Assembly (NCBI GenBank): GCA_002778195.1
Contig: PCDI01000011.1
Coordinates: forward strand, 364,362 to 428,361
Reading direction: 5' to 3'
Source of the DNA: Raffaelea ambrosiae
Taxonomy: Eukaryota > Ascomycota > Sordariomycetes > Ophiostomatales > Ophiostomataceae
DNA: 64,000 bases
Shown here: piece by piece, positions 35,226-46,406 of the stretch
How the letters are laid out: each line of letters starts with the position of its first letter
Numbering within the stretch: the stretch's first letter is position 1
The notes under the pieces: model-generated
The model's database searches: none
What the model was told of the DNA's origin: nothing
What the model saw: the letters and a program-made list of their open reading frames with translations, nothing else
Made by a program: the position numbers and the translations under genes

Positions 35226-36585
35226 ATGTGGCGAGACCGCACCAACCTGTAAGTGTGGCAAGCTGTCTGCGAGCTATGCGTGTTTGTGTGCACACCGAAT
35301 GTACCCCCCCTGGTCTGTCTGTTCCCTACTGACCACGCCCTCTTATCCCCCCCTCCCCGCAGCTACATCTCCTACCGACAGTCCTACGCACACCACCCGA
35401 CCAAGCGCACACGCTACTATGGCGGCCTCACGAGCGGATCGGCAGCTGCGGCCAGCGGCGCGGACGAGGACCGTCGCGGTCTGCTGTCGGCCGACCCCTT
35501 CTACGACCAGGCCGACGATACCGTCGGGGGCGGCAACGGCGATGCCGTGATCGAGATGGACGTGCTGCCGCCGCGGTGGGTGGACATCTCGGACGAGGTC
35601 GGCGAGATCCTGGGCGACGTTGCGCGACAAGGACAGCAGCTCGACCGGCTGCACCAGAAACACGTGCTCCCCGGCTTCAACGAGGACGTCGCGGCCAAGC
35701 GCGCCGAAGAGGACGAGATCGAACGCCTGACCCAGGCCATCACCCGCGGCTTCCACGAGTGCCACCGCTGCATCCAGCAGATCGAGCAGATGGTGCGCGA
35801 AGCCAAGGACCAGGGCACCCTGTCCGCCGCCGACGAGACCATGGCCAAGAACGTCAAGATCTCGCTGGCCGCGCGCGTGCAGGAAGCCAGCGCCAACTTT
35901 CGAAAGAAGCAGAGCGCCTATTTGAAGAGTGAGTGACGAAAGGGGGGGAAGGGGGGGGGGGGGGGGAAGAAAGAAGACAGCCCCTGGGCGGAAAAGGCTA
36001 ACTGTCCCAGAACTCAAAGGATACGCCGGATCCGGCCTCACGGCCGACGGCGGCGCCGGAAGCAGCCTCGGCACCGACCGGGCGTCCACACCACTCGGCG
36101 GCGTCAGCAGTAGCAGCAACAGCAACTACGCCACCGACCCGTCGCTGCTCGAGTCCGATGCCGACCGCTCGTTCTCGCAGTGGGCTCTCCAGTCGACCAC
36201 GCAGCAAAAACAGCTGCACTCCAACGACGCCTTCATTGTGCAGCGCGAGCATGAGATCGAGGACATTGCCCAGGGCATCATCGACCTGGCCGACCTGTTC
36301 CGTGACCTGCAGACCATGGTCATCGACCAGGGCACCATGCTCGACCGCATCGACTACAACGTCGAGCGCATGAACACGGACGTCAAGGCGGCCGACCGCG
36401 AGCTCGTCGTCGCCTCGGGCTACCAGCGCCAGACCACCAAGCGCAAGATCATTTTGCTGCTCGTTCTTCTCGTTGCTGGCATGATCATCTTGGTCGTCAT
36501 CAAGCCGAAGCGGCACGGCGGAGGCGGTGGCGGAGGAGATGCACCACAACAGGCCGCCCCGGTAGAAGGGCCGGCATTATTATAG
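35226..36585 (+). CDS. TLG2: Syntaxin TLG2 / syntaxin-16 (Qa-SNARE)
   Basis: Three exons: 35226-35248, 35363-35928, 36011-36585, giving about 387 aa. The N-terminus MWRDRTNLYISYRQSY matches the Tlg2 N-peptide (RDRTNL) that binds the SM protein Vps45. A helical Habc-type region follows (RWVDISDEVGEILGDVARQG through KQSAYLKKLKGY, the last Lys codon formed across intron 2). The SNARE motif is EHEIEDIAQGIIDLADLFRD, then LQTMVIDQGTMLDRIDYNVE, with Gln in the zero layer. The C-terminal anchor is IILLLVLLVAGMIILVVI, followed by a Gly-rich tail. It drives fusion at the trans-Golgi/endosome (family knowledge). Intron 2 contains a 16-G run. Confidence 0.95.
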
Positions 36586-37112
36586 CACCGCTCCCTTAAA
36601 ATTCGCCTTCTCTCTCTCTCTCTCTCCCTCTCCCTCATCCATCATAGTAGATACCATCCCACTGAACCTCCTTCGCCTTGCCGTGAACTAATCTCTATAC
36701 ACGCGAGGCGAGCGGCGTCACCCACCACTCAGGTCTCGAGACTTCTTCCGTAATTGTCGTTTTTTTTTTTTGTTTCTTTCTCTTTTGTTGCGCGAGCAAT
36801 TGTCTTCATATTGGTTGTATATTAAGGTTCCATCTGACCCGAAGGGGAAAAAAAGAAGAGGAACATGGTCCCAGAGATTAGAGAATTGTAAATGAATAGC
36901 GAATAGCAAAGAGCCTCGGAAAACAGGTATTCCTTTTTTTTTCTCCCTATCATACAATGCTATGGTATCGTCGTCCTCCCCATGCGCCGTCTATAATGGT
37001 CTCTCTATCTGTGTATATACATATATGAATGTATATACATTGTATACATCGCATATCGTGACAAGTCGTTTCTATTCATATACATCCCTCCCAAGGCCCC
37101 ATTCGTTCCGAA
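36586..37112. other. Convergent intergenic region TLG2 / mitochondrial protein
   Basis: About 530 bp between facing 3' ends, with a CT run near 36608-36628 and a T run near 36760. No gene is seen. Confidence 0.55.
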
Positions 37113-40040
37113 TCATCTCCCTGGCCCGGACTCCTTGGATATCGCATCCAGGAACACCTCGCGCGACATGGTCTTCTTCTCGCCCCGCCGTGTGAACTGG
37201 CGGCCAAACGACTCTGCCGCAGGTTGCATGCCTTCTAGCGCCTTTTCCAGGACCTCGACAGATGGCAGCAGCGGTTCTTCAGAGCCGCCCTCACTGTCTT
37301 TGTTGCCATCGCGATGGCCGCCTTCGGCCCAGGCCGCATCACACAGCTCTTTGACTTCGCCGACTTTCAGCTGGTTCATCGATCGCGCTGGGTGCCAGTA
37401 CCGTGTCGCCATGGACTCCGGGCCAAAGACAGCCGCAATGCACACCAATGCCTCGGACCGGACAATCTCCCTAGAGACGGCCACGCCGCGGTCGCGCAGC
37501 ATGCCCAGCAGCCGTATGCCGCCGGCCATGGAAAAGGCCTTGATGCTCTTTTTGGCCCCCCTTTTTTCTTTGCCGGACGCCGTCTTGGTCGTCTGCGGCC
37601 GTGCTGCGTTCTGGCCCTGCCGGTAGGCCATCTTGCGGTGGAAGTACCAGCGCACGATCGACCGTGTCAACTCGTCGGTGAAGATCAGGCTGAGCGGGTG
37701 CAGTGGATGGTCTAGTGGCAAGTCGCGCGGTAGCAGCCGGTAGCCGAGTTCCGATGGCTGCTCCGCATCCTCGCCGCGGACGACGCTCGGCACGTCGGAC
37801 ACGTGTACTTTGAACGCCATGTTCGCGTGGGGAGGCGGAGGCTGCGGCGACAAGGAGGCCACGAAAGACGTGAAGAGGTCGTCCGTCTTGGACCGCACGT
37901 GCGGCGGTCCGGCCGTCTGCAAGTCCACATAGCGGTTGACCACATCCAGCGTGACCCGCTCGAAATCCTTCAGCCGACCTTGCCGGCCCAGCAGGAACAG
38001 AATATTCTGCCACGCCTCGGTCGCGACCGGCTGGTTCAGCGCGGCCAAGCGGCGGCAGAGCGCAATGTAAAAGTCGACGTCGGGCACGTCCTGCGGCATA
38101 AACTTGCGCGGGACTTCATGCACGGCCAGGTCTGAGACGGCCTGTGCGGTAGACGGATACAGCTCGATGCTTCGAGCGGCCAGCTCGTCCAGCAGCTTGA
38201 GGATGGCCTTTTTCTTGTTCGCGTGCTGCTCCAGACACGCCGACACCAGCCGGTTCGCCGTGGCAACCAGGGCGTCCTCGGACACGGCCAGACGCACCGC
38301 GAGAATCAGCCGGTGCGTCGTCCAGTCGCCCGTGAACCGGGCCGAGCCAATCATATAGCGCTGCATCATGGCGTCGTCGAACACGTCTGGGTGGAGCGTC
38401 GAGTGCAGCAGCTCGTCCAGCGTCTCGGCATCGCCTGTCTTGGCAAAGTAGCGGACGGCGCGCGCATAGTTGCTCTTGCCCGTGCCGATCCGGTATTGGT
38501 GGAGCTGCTCAAGCCGATGCAAGAGGCCTTCTGGGCTGCCCTCGCGGAGCGCGATCGACTGCAGGGACAGCGGCCCGATCTCAGACACGCCCAGGCCGTA
38601 CACCAGGCTAAACGCCATGTCCAGCGTGACCCAGTTCGTCGCAAACCACTTGGCGCCGATCTTGTCGTTGAACGGCTTCTCTTGGATGCCAAAGGTCTCG
38701 CCGTGCACCCGGTTCAGCAGGTAATAGAGATTGGTGGGCAGACCGGGTGCCTTGGCCTGTTTTCCCTCCGACTCTTTCGGCGACAGTGCTGCGGTGTCTC
38801 GCTTGGCCGGCTGGCCGTTGGCGACGGTGTTCTCCTGCAGGGAGAGTTCCGTTTCCGGATAGTAGCCGGCCAAATACTGGAGGAATGGTCGCGACGCGCC
38901 CGACGAGGGTCGGTCGTTGTGGCGAATGAGCACCTCCCGCCACCCCTGCGCGAGAGCCGAGAGCCCCTGTGACCACAGCAGCGGCACAATCGTGTCGTAG
39001 AGCATGCGGTGGGGGCTGGTGGCGTACATGTCTTGCAAGGTCTCCTGGAGCGCGGGGTCGGGGTCGGTGAGGAAGTCCTTGAGCATGTCGAAGAAGTCGC
39101 GCCGGCTGATGCCGAAATGAGGACTCAGACGCACATGCCAGCGCAACGCCCGCCCGTACTCGCCGTTGTTGAGACAGCCCGTCACGACCGTCCGGTAGTA
39201 ATGGGGCCAATAGGCGTCGTGCTCGTCGCGCATCCATTCGGCATACGCCCAGGTGCTCTCCAAGAAGGCCTCGTCCTCGACAGCCGACTCGAGCACGGCC
39301 TGCCAGAATGCGCGCGCGACGAGGCCGTCCGTCTTGTACAGCTGTCGCCTCTGGAAGACTTCCCGCCACACCTGCAGCGCGCCACCCTGCTCCCTGCGTC
39401 GGTAGGCAAAATTGAAGATGGCGCTCCAGAGACCGATGTCGCCCGCGTGCTCTGGGCGGTCGACGGCTCGCTGTCTCGTATCTCCCATCAAGGTAGAGGC
39501 CGGCTGGAAACCAGTTTCAAAGAGGAGCCGGTCGTAGTCAAAAAGAAGCTCGCGCCACTTGCCGTAGTGGTGGGCGCTGAGCACGGCCCGGCCATTGGGT
39601 TGCTGGCTCTGCGAGAAGAGTATATCAGACTCGTCGTTGTCGATGGGCGCAGGCAGGAAGTGTCCTCGACGCTTCAGGTGTGAGAGATATGTGGAGGACG
39701 AAGAGGGGGAAGCATTCGTTGAAGAGGACGACGCTGCCGCGCCCGACGGCGGGGGTTCTGGAGAGTATGCATCGTCGTCTCCGGCGAGGCGTTGGTCGCG
39801 TGCGGATTGGTGAAAAGAAGAGCGTAGGACGGAGCAGACAGTCGGGTTTCGGCGGCTGCCCTTGCTTGCAGAGAGCTCAGAGTGGCGAAATAGAGGAGAG
39901 GAAGCTGCCGTATGGAGACGGCGGCGTCGGCAGGAAGGGTAGACATAGGATGCCGTCAATGGCGTGCAATATGTCGAGGACGAGGGCGAGAAAATCAAGT
40001 TTCGGAGCCTCAACCGCGAAGGTGCCAGCCACATTCGCAT
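37113..40040 (-). CDS. Large putative mitochondrial protein, helical-repeat (PPR-like)
   Basis: An intronless gene of 975 codons from the ATG at 40040; the frame stays open further upstream but only from a TTG. The N-terminus is a strong mitochondrial presequence: Arg/Ser-rich, no acidic residues (MRMWLAPSRLRLRNLIFSPS, later SCRRRRLHTAASSP). The body is alternating amphipathic helices, for example GLWSAIFNFAYRRREQGGAL, YYRTVVTGCLNNGEYGRALR and RYFAKTGDAETLDELLHSTL, the style of fungal pentatricopeptide-type RNA-binding proteins. No catalytic motif is visible. A role in mitochondrial transcript maturation or translation is an inference from leader plus fold. The C-terminus is short and basic/acidic mixed. 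Confidence 0.75.
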   Translation of the reverse strand: MRMWLAPSRLRLRNLIFSPSSSTYCTPLTASYVYPSCRRRRLHTAASSPLFRHSELSASKGSRRNPTVCSVLRSSFHQSARDQRLAGDDDAYSPEPPPSGAAASSSSTNASPSSSSTYLSHLKRRGHFLPAPIDNDESDILFSQSQQPNGRAVLSAHHYGKWRELLFDYDRLLFETGFQPASTLMGDTRQRAVDRPEHAGDIGLWSAIFNFAYRRREQGGALQVWREVFQRRQLYKTDGLVARAFWQAVLESAVEDEAFLESTWAYAEWMRDEHDAYWPHYYRTVVTGCLNNGEYGRALRWHVRLSPHFGISRRDFFDMLKDFLTDPDPALQETLQDMYATSPHRMLYDTIVPLLWSQGLSALAQGWREVLIRHNDRPSSGASRPFLQYLAGYYPETELSLQENTVANGQPAKRDTAALSPKESEGKQAKAPGLPTNLYYLLNRVHGETFGIQEKPFNDKIGAKWFATNWVTLDMAFSLVYGLGVSEIGPLSLQSIALREGSPEGLLHRLEQLHQYRIGTGKSNYARAVRYFAKTGDAETLDELLHSTLHPDVFDDAMMQRYMIGSARFTGDWTTHRLILAVRLAVSEDALVATANRLVSACLEQHANKKKAILKLLDELAARSIELYPSTAQAVSDLAVHEVPRKFMPQDVPDVDFYIALCRRLAALNQPVATEAWQNILFLLGRQGRLKDFERVTLDVVNRYVDLQTAGPPHVRSKTDDLFTSFVASLSPQPPPPHANMAFKVHVSDVPSVVRGEDAEQPSELGYRLLPRDLPLDHPLHPLSLIFTDELTRSIVRWYFHRKMAYRQGQNAARPQTTKTASGKEKRGAKKSIKAFSMAGGIRLLGMLRDRGVAVSREIVRSEALVCIAAVFGPESMATRYWHPARSMNQLKVGEVKELCDAAWAEGGHRDGNKDSEGGSEEPLLPSVEVLEKALEGMQPAAESFGRQFTRRGEKKTMSREVFLDAISKESGPGR

Positions 40041-40525
40041 TGCTAGGGTCCCGGCGGCGCTGGCAAACCGTCTGTCCACATGTACGATTGACACATGACA
40101 ACAGCCGGCAGCAAGGGTCCGGTTGGGTGTCTTCGCGTGGCTGTCCGGCGACACACTTGGAAGAAACTGTCGTGGAAGAGCACCCAAAATATTGCCCAGT
40201 TGCTAATTTGTTAGTTCACTAGTTCATTAGTTATCAGAAACTGCCAATTGCAGGTATCAAATGCAGCGTGCTAACAAACTGAACGACAAAATGCCCCGCT
40301 TTTCTGCATTAGTCATGGATGCTCCATCTGCCCAATCGGAACAGACTATTTTCCGATACAATTCCCGCCAGCGCCCGGGTGACACTGATTCAATCAAAAG
40401 CTTTCTCACTGGATCGAACCACTTCGCCTTCCCTGCGGAGCAACACACTTCTCGGTCAATCCACGACACGACATCGCTTCATCCCTCGCCACTCTTCCCA
40501 CGTCGAGCACACAACAACAATCATC
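40041..40525. promoter_or_regulatory. Divergent promoter region, two mitochondrial genes
   Basis: 485 bp between the divergent starts of the mitochondrial helical-repeat protein and COX7. Shared control of the two is possible, but no element can be named. Confidence 0.45.
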
Positions 40526-41213
40526 ATGGGGTAAGTCCTCTTTGGATGTCGAATTTCCGTCTCAATGCCCACGAACGCGACGCCGATCCCTCCCCGCCCC
40601 TCGCCACGGTTTCCCTTTTCCCGCGAGCGAAATACATGATCTGATGGTTGAGGGGCGGATTGGGCAGCTGCACCGACGACGCCGACGACGGGCTACGGAC
40701 GGAAGGAATACAGATTGGAAGGGGGCGCGCGCATTGACTGCGTTCTGGGACATGGGATGAAGAGCTGACGATATCCGCGAACAGTATCATCAACAAGCCG
40801 AACCCGGTGCCTGAGCTGCAGCGCAGATACCAGGCTGCCTACCGCGGCCACACCCGCATCTGGAAGATCGTGAGTTTTTTCCACCGTCTCGTTCTTCCTG
40901 CGAAGTTTTCCAGAAGCCTGTGCTTTTGTCCTTTTGCCCGTCTCCGATATATGAAATTAAATTGTGCTTTGTGACGCGAGAGCCACCACCAACTAACAAC
41001 TCTGTACAGAACCCTCGCAGCAAGTTCCTCCTGACCCCGTACCTGATCCTCATGTACGGCTCTGCTGCTGGTAAGTGTTTCGTGTGCATTTCAAACCCCT
41101 TTCGCTCCGCCATGGATTGTCTATCGAGGGACTGTTGCTAACCACGGCGTTTTTCTGCAGGCGGTGTCTACGGCCTCGCTCGCATGGCCATGGGCAAGAA
41201 GACCTACTTCTAA
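40526..41213 (+). CDS. COX7: Cytochrome c oxidase subunit 7 (VIIa-type)
   Basis: Four exons: 40526-40530, 40785-40869, 41010-41070, 41161-41213, giving 67 aa. Exon 1 is only five bases (ATG GG). The spliced protein reads MGIINKPNPVPELQRRYQAA, then a basic PRSKF turn, then one transmembrane helix (LLTPYLILMYGSAAGGVYGL) and a C-terminus GKKTYF. This is the small single-span subunit of complex IV in filamentous fungi, in the inner mitochondrial membrane. The gene is too small and too split to appear as one reading frame; every junction keeps phase. Confidence 0.85.
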
Positions 41214-41577
41214 GTGGCGACGTGAAGCGGGATGGAGGCGCTTGGACAGGGCGGTTAGAAATGCAGCGGTTGTATATCATGAACATAGGAGTGAGCCAAT
41301 AGAAGTGTGTAATCGCTCAGTGCGTGCTCAGAGGGACGGGTTGTGTTTCCGTGACCGATTTCTGTTTTATTATCGTGAATGTTCCAGTGAAGTCTCGTCG
41401 AGCCTCAAGCCTCCCCGCTGAACATGTAAAAAACAAAAGAAAATAGAATCCATAGTCCATCCCTGACCTTCCTGCCTCGGTTGTCTAAATTTACACAAAT
41501 GCAGAGCTCTCCATCACCCCCCTTACAGAGCTGCATGCTTTTCCCGCCTTCAACGTATTTCCACACACACACACACA

Positions 41578-41617
<40 letters not shown>

Positions 41618-41784
41618 CTTCCCCCTTGTCTCTCATCTTTCCACTTGTCTGTCCATCGCCTGTCGTCTCTCTCTGCAGCTCAGACTACTTCGCGCTCGAG
41701 AGCGGTAAGGTCGTTGGTGGCAGTAATAGTAAAATGCTTGGTAGCACTACTGTGGCATGCTTCCACACTTCTGAAAGCCATTTC
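41214..41784. other. Convergent intergenic region with CA/CT microsatellite
   Basis: About 570 bp between COX7 and clathrin light chain 3' ends. Holds a compound microsatellite at 41562-41611. No gene is seen. Confidence 0.55.
41562..41611. repeat. Compound CA/CT microsatellite
   Basis: About nine CA units followed by about sixteen CT units, in a shared 3' flank. Confidence 0.92.
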
Positions 41785-42706
41785 CTAGTAGCCCTCAGCC
41801 CCCGGCGCCTTCTCGTCCTTGCGCAGGCTCACCAGCAGCTCACGGAAGCGCTCCTTGCCGGAGCCGGAAGCGCCGCCCTTGGTGCCCTTGCCCGAGATGT
41901 CGACCAGCTTGGCAATGCGCTCCCAGCTGGTGCCGCCCGAGGTGACGTCGTCACGGTTGTTGAGGAACTGCTCGGCATCCCGGCGGGTCTGGCCAATGAG
42001 CTTGTCCTTCTTGTTGTTGTAGTTCTCGTAGAACTCGTCAATGTTCTGCTGGGCCTCAGCCACGGTTTCCTGCCGCTGCTGGGCAAACTGCTCTGCCCGC
42101 TTCGCGTTCTTCTCGTCGCGCTTCTGCCGCCATTCGCGCAGCACCTCGGGCTCCTCCTCGTCCTCGACTGTTGTGTGGTAGCCCGACTTGAAGTCGACTG
42201 ACGGGGCGGTGATGGTTGTGGCAGCAGCCTGAGACAAAATATGGTCAGAAAAAGAAAACGGAAGTGCAGGAAATGGCAAAAGTGGAAAGTGGGAATTCAA
42301 CAGATGCGGTGAGCTTGAGGTGAGCAGGGGGAGGGGGGTAGGGTAAAACGAACCTGGGTTTGTGTGGAGAGATCGGGGAAGCTGCTCTCAAACTTGGCAG
42401 TGTCGGACGTGGTCTCGCCTAGCAGGTTGTCGTCGTCTTCGATAGTGGTCACGAAGGCTGCACTGTCGCCGGCCGTCGCGAACTGGTTGGCATCGTCACC
42501 GAGAACGGCCCGCTCACGCGCCAGGAAGTCGTCCGCGGAGGCGTCGACGGCCGGGGTGTCCTTGACCTCCGTCTGGACTGTGCCGAAGCGAAACAGAAAG
42601 TTAGCATCTGCATCGGAAGACAGGCCGTTGTGGTGAAAAGTTGGAGATGCGCGGAGGGCTTACCGCCAGAGTCAAACTCCTCAAGTGATGGAAATCTATC
42701 CGCCAT
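41785..42706 (-). CDS. CLC1: Clathrin light chain
   Basis: Three exons: 42664-42706, 42354-42577, 41785-42228, giving about 236 aa. The N-terminus MADRFPSLEEFDSG is the light-chain uncoating-regulator motif. Acidic Asp/Glu sequence follows, then the heavy-chain-binding helix (PEVLREWRQKRDEKNAKRAE, then AEAQQNIDEFYENYNNKKDK). The C-terminus has SWERIAKLVDISGK and KERFRELLVSLRKDE. Light chains sit on clathrin triskelia and modulate assembly and Sla2/Hip1R contacts (family knowledge). The exon 1/2 junction gives SGVQTEVKD; neighbouring AG choices break frame. Confidence 0.95.
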
Positions 42707-43608
42707 ATTTGTCCTCTTTTTGGGTGATGGTCAGGGGGGTTTGATGTAGAAAGGAGACCAGGTCGTCTGTTGGAGACAAAAGGCAGGAAGCAAATGCTTC
42801 GGTAGAATTGAGAATCACAGATGAAAACGGAACTCGGATCGACTTCGTCGTCTGGGTTTTGGTTGTTTGCTGGTGAAGTGAGCGTTGGAACAGTTCTGGA
42901 CGTCGTTTGTTCGCGAATGCTGTTTCCTTGGTTGACGCTTTGCTGAATTTCTGTTAAGTCCATAACTCACCAGCCCAGTGCTCCTATTGATGGAAGTGGG
43001 GCCACCCCCATAAGGACTAGTGTGTTTATTGAGCTTCACTGCCTCCCTCCCATACTTAGCTACCAAAGCTGTCTTGTTCTGTATTTTCTCCCCGTTTCAA
43101 GAAACAGGGAAAAAAAGATTCACTCTGTCCGTGTCTTTCTCGCCCCTCTCATCCTGCCTACACGTACAGCTGAGAACAACCTCTGTTTCCTTGATCCTTG
43201 GGATTTCTGCGCCTTTGACGTAATTTAGAAGCGGACACCCTGACTAGGACCCTGCATTGCGCAGGCGCATTGAAAACGGAAATTATTCCAAAGGCTTTCG
43301 CTTGTAGACTGCAGAGTCAATACGAGGGAGGCCACAAACATCCATAGATCTTCCCATTTTTAGCTGGTCGCCTTGTTACTGCTTGCTCTATTTCTCTCTC
43401 TCTCTCCTCTTGTTATAGCGACACAGAGCCAGGCGATACATATTTCCGACACCGTTCGAGGAACACACCATCTCATTTACGCGGAGTCACACGGGCTTTC
43501 TCAACAGCCACCGCCGAGGACCAGGCCATCTGAGTCTCGGCTGTCTATCTCGACATCTTCTCTCCCTCACTTATCGACAGCCGGAAAGGCACCGAATAAC
43601 GAGACATC
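42707..43608. promoter_or_regulatory. Divergent promoter region CLC1 / RTT103
   Basis: About 900 bp between divergent starts. No credible coding frame. Includes pyrimidine-rich sequence close to the RTT103 start. Confidence 0.45.
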
Positions 43609-45223
43609 ATGGCCTACACAGACGATGCGGTTCTGGCGAAGCTGTCGGCGCTGAACGAGACGCACGACAGCATCGCTACGGCTGCTCAGTGGATCATGTT
43701 TCACCGGTATGTTTTGGGCACACCGCTGGCAGGACTCTGCAGAAGCAAGAACATGACGCTGACGGACGACTGGTTGATGGCAGGCGACATGCAGAAAAGA
43801 CGGTACAGCTCTGGTTCCAGCGACTGAAGGACTCGCCCAGCCCGAAACGACTCAACTTGATCTACCTTGCCAATGGTGCGTTTAGAAGACTGTTGACATG
43901 GGAATGAGAGGATGCGCCTCTTGGGCTTTGCTGAATGGGCATCGTGCTGACGTTCTCTTTTTTCTTGCAGAGGTGACTCAACAGTCCAAGGCTCGCCACA
44001 AGGAGGACTTTGTGTTAGCGTTTTCACCCGTGATCGCCGAAGCAATAGCATCAGCATACAAAGGCGCACCGTCAGATGTACAGTCGAAACTTCGACGGGT
44101 AGTGGATGTCTGGCGAGACAGGGGAATTTTCGAGGCGCCTATACAAGCGGCTGTTGAAAGCAGGATTGGAGGTACGTTTTGTTGGTGTGCGCGAAGTCGG
44201 GGCAGGCGAGCTAGACAAGAGACGAAGGAGACGAGTGCGACGACACCACAGAGTTGCTGACCATAGTTGGTGTTTTCTTTTGCAGAGCTGGACAAGACAA
44301 GGGGCACTTCACGAACAGGACTCGGGGGGTCCATCTTCGGATCGAATGCAGCCGCTTTCCCGCCAGAACTTGCTCCGCTGGTGGCGCCACAGCAAAAACT
44401 CACCAAGATGTTGATGTCGACACAGGGCAGCATCAGCAAAGCGACGTCGGACTACGAGAAGACGATGAACAGCCCCAGCCCGGCGGCGCCTGTCCATGCA
44501 GCGCGGCTCAACGGGCTCCAAAAGACCATCGTGGATGCGGAGCAGGCCGTCAAGCAGCTGATCAAGGCTCGGACAGACCTGAAGGCCGCTCTGGACAAGT
44601 TGCAGGCGGACTGCCAGGCTGCTCTGGATGCAGATACGAAACAGCTGGCCGAGCTGGAGAGCCGCCGTCGGCTTGTGGAGACGAGCAAGCAAGAGGTGGA
44701 GGACCAGATCTTGAAGGGCCTCAACGCCATGGACACCGACTCGACCGGTGCCCCAGTCGCGGGCGGCGGCCAGCTGCAAGAGCCGCCTCGCCCCAAGGTG
44801 GAGGCGCTCACACCGCCGCCAATGGAGGCCTTGACGCCGCCGGCCATGGAAGAAGATGGCCCTGACTCGTTTGGTGCGCCGAAGGAGGAGCCTACCGAGG
44901 CCCCACCAGCAGCGACAGGCCCGCCAGGCCTGGGCATCAGCAATCCTGTTTCTTCTACTGCCCCGGCTGCTCCTGCTGCCCCTGCCCAAGCAGATGCCCA
45001 AGCGGAGGCACCGGCACAAAGGGCCCTGCCTACAGCGATCCCGTCAGGTTCTGGTATGGACATCCTGTCGCACCTCGCCTCGCAGAAACAAGCGCTTCCG
45101 GTGTCCACAAACGGAGCCAACAAGCGGCGCAGGGTGGACGACGGCGACGAGGTGCCGGACCTGGACGACGGAATCGACGCAGATGTGGCCGAGACGCTGC
45201 GTAAGGACAGCCAGGTGGCATGA
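43609..45223 (+). CDS. RTT103: RTT103-like RNA polymerase II CTD-interacting (CID) protein
   Basis: Four exons: 43609-43706, 43784-43875, 43971-44171, 44286-45223, giving about 442 aa. The first 130 residues are a CID domain: ALNETHDSIATAAQWIMFHR, then RHAEKTVQLWFQRLKDSPSP, KRLNLIYLANEVTQQSKARH and KLRRVVDVWRDRGIFE. A coiled coil follows (LNGLQKTIVDAEQAVKQLIK, then ELESRRRLVETSKQEVEDQI). A Pro/Ala-rich segment leads to a basic patch GANKRRRVDDGDEVPDLDDG near the end. Rtt103 binds Ser2-phosphorylated CTD and recruits the Rat1 torpedo nuclease for termination (family knowledge). Confidence 0.92.
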
Positions 45224-46406
45224 GCCGGGAGGGAGACGCTGTGACTTTTCTACCAGACACTGCCAGGTCATGTGGTGTATATGTCTACTTGGTTTTTTTT
45301 TTTTTTTTTGCTCGACTGATGTTTACGTGGTATTGGCGTTTTGCTTTCTTCTCCCATGACTCTTTGAGGGTCCCGCACCGTCTCTTGGGCTCGTCTTTGG
45401 GCCGTTTGCCGGCCACTCGCTGGCTTTCTGTATTGTTCATATTTGCTTTTTGCTGCTCTCTGCGCTCTGCTCGTTCTTTGTCATCTGGGCCACCTTCTCG
45501 TCTTCCTGCATGCGTCTATCTCTGTGTGTATATATATATATAATAATCCCATAGGTGTGTAAGTAGAGAACCATGGAAAGAATCTAGGCTGGTAATAGTC
45601 AGACTTCTGTTGCAAAAAAAGCAGAGGGCCCTCGCAAGATATGTTTCTCTATTGTAGTCGAGCCCATCCTACATACGCACGTTTGCTGGTCGCGTGGGCT
45701 TGCTGGCTGCTGCTCGTTCGTTTGGGTTCGGGACTTGTTTCCGGGGCTGTGGTCGACTCCAGCGGACAACGGCATGCCGACTCTACTCGCAAGTGTAAGC
45801 GGGGAGGGGATATGTTGCCCTCGATGGTACCGCCTCGCAGCGACGGAGGGTGTGGAAAGCCGACCGGAGCTAACTGGACAAATGGCTTTGCCGACCTCGG
45901 TCTTAAGGGGAGAGGGGCCGGGACTGGGTGGCTGTTGCAGACACCCGCGGCTGGTGTAAAATGACGAAAGCGCGGCGAGTTTTGCCCCGTGCTGGTCGTG
46001 TCTTGGTTAGTTAGCAGCTAAAAAATTCTCGCATTAACGTTGTTCAGGCCTGTTTTTTCCGCTCTGCAAGCCTGTTGGGCCCCTTGGAGCGTGTGGGTAT
46101 CCAAATTTTACGGCTCTTTTTTTTGCGTTTCTGCTGTTTTTGTGCTGTTTTTTGAACTTTCTCTGTCGCACTCTCCATTCGCCTCTCTCTCTCTCTCTGT
46201 GTGTCTTTTCTTTCGCCCTCCGCTCGCCTTCCTCGCCTTCCCTCCCGCCATGACCTGCGCATAGCACCGCTCGGCCTGCAGGCAACGCGCTCTTCCCACT
46301 CGATCTCGCCGCCCTACCAAAAGTTTCCTCGACCTCGCCGCCGAGGCTCCTCCTCCTCCTCGGCTTCCATTGGTGCGCGCACAGTCTCCGTTCCTCCGCC
46401 GCAGCC
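45224..46406. other. Intergenic region upstream of MDL1-like gene
   Basis: 1.2 kb between two plus-strand genes. T run near 45293-45310 and a TA run at about 45527-45542. Pyrimidine-rich just before the MDL1 start. Small frames (45641-45964, 46034-46519 minus) are not supported. Confidence 0.5.

Noticed and set aside
40041..40187. N-terminal extension of the mitochondrial protein
   Set aside because: The extension begins with TTG only; the ATG at 40040 starts a good presequence.
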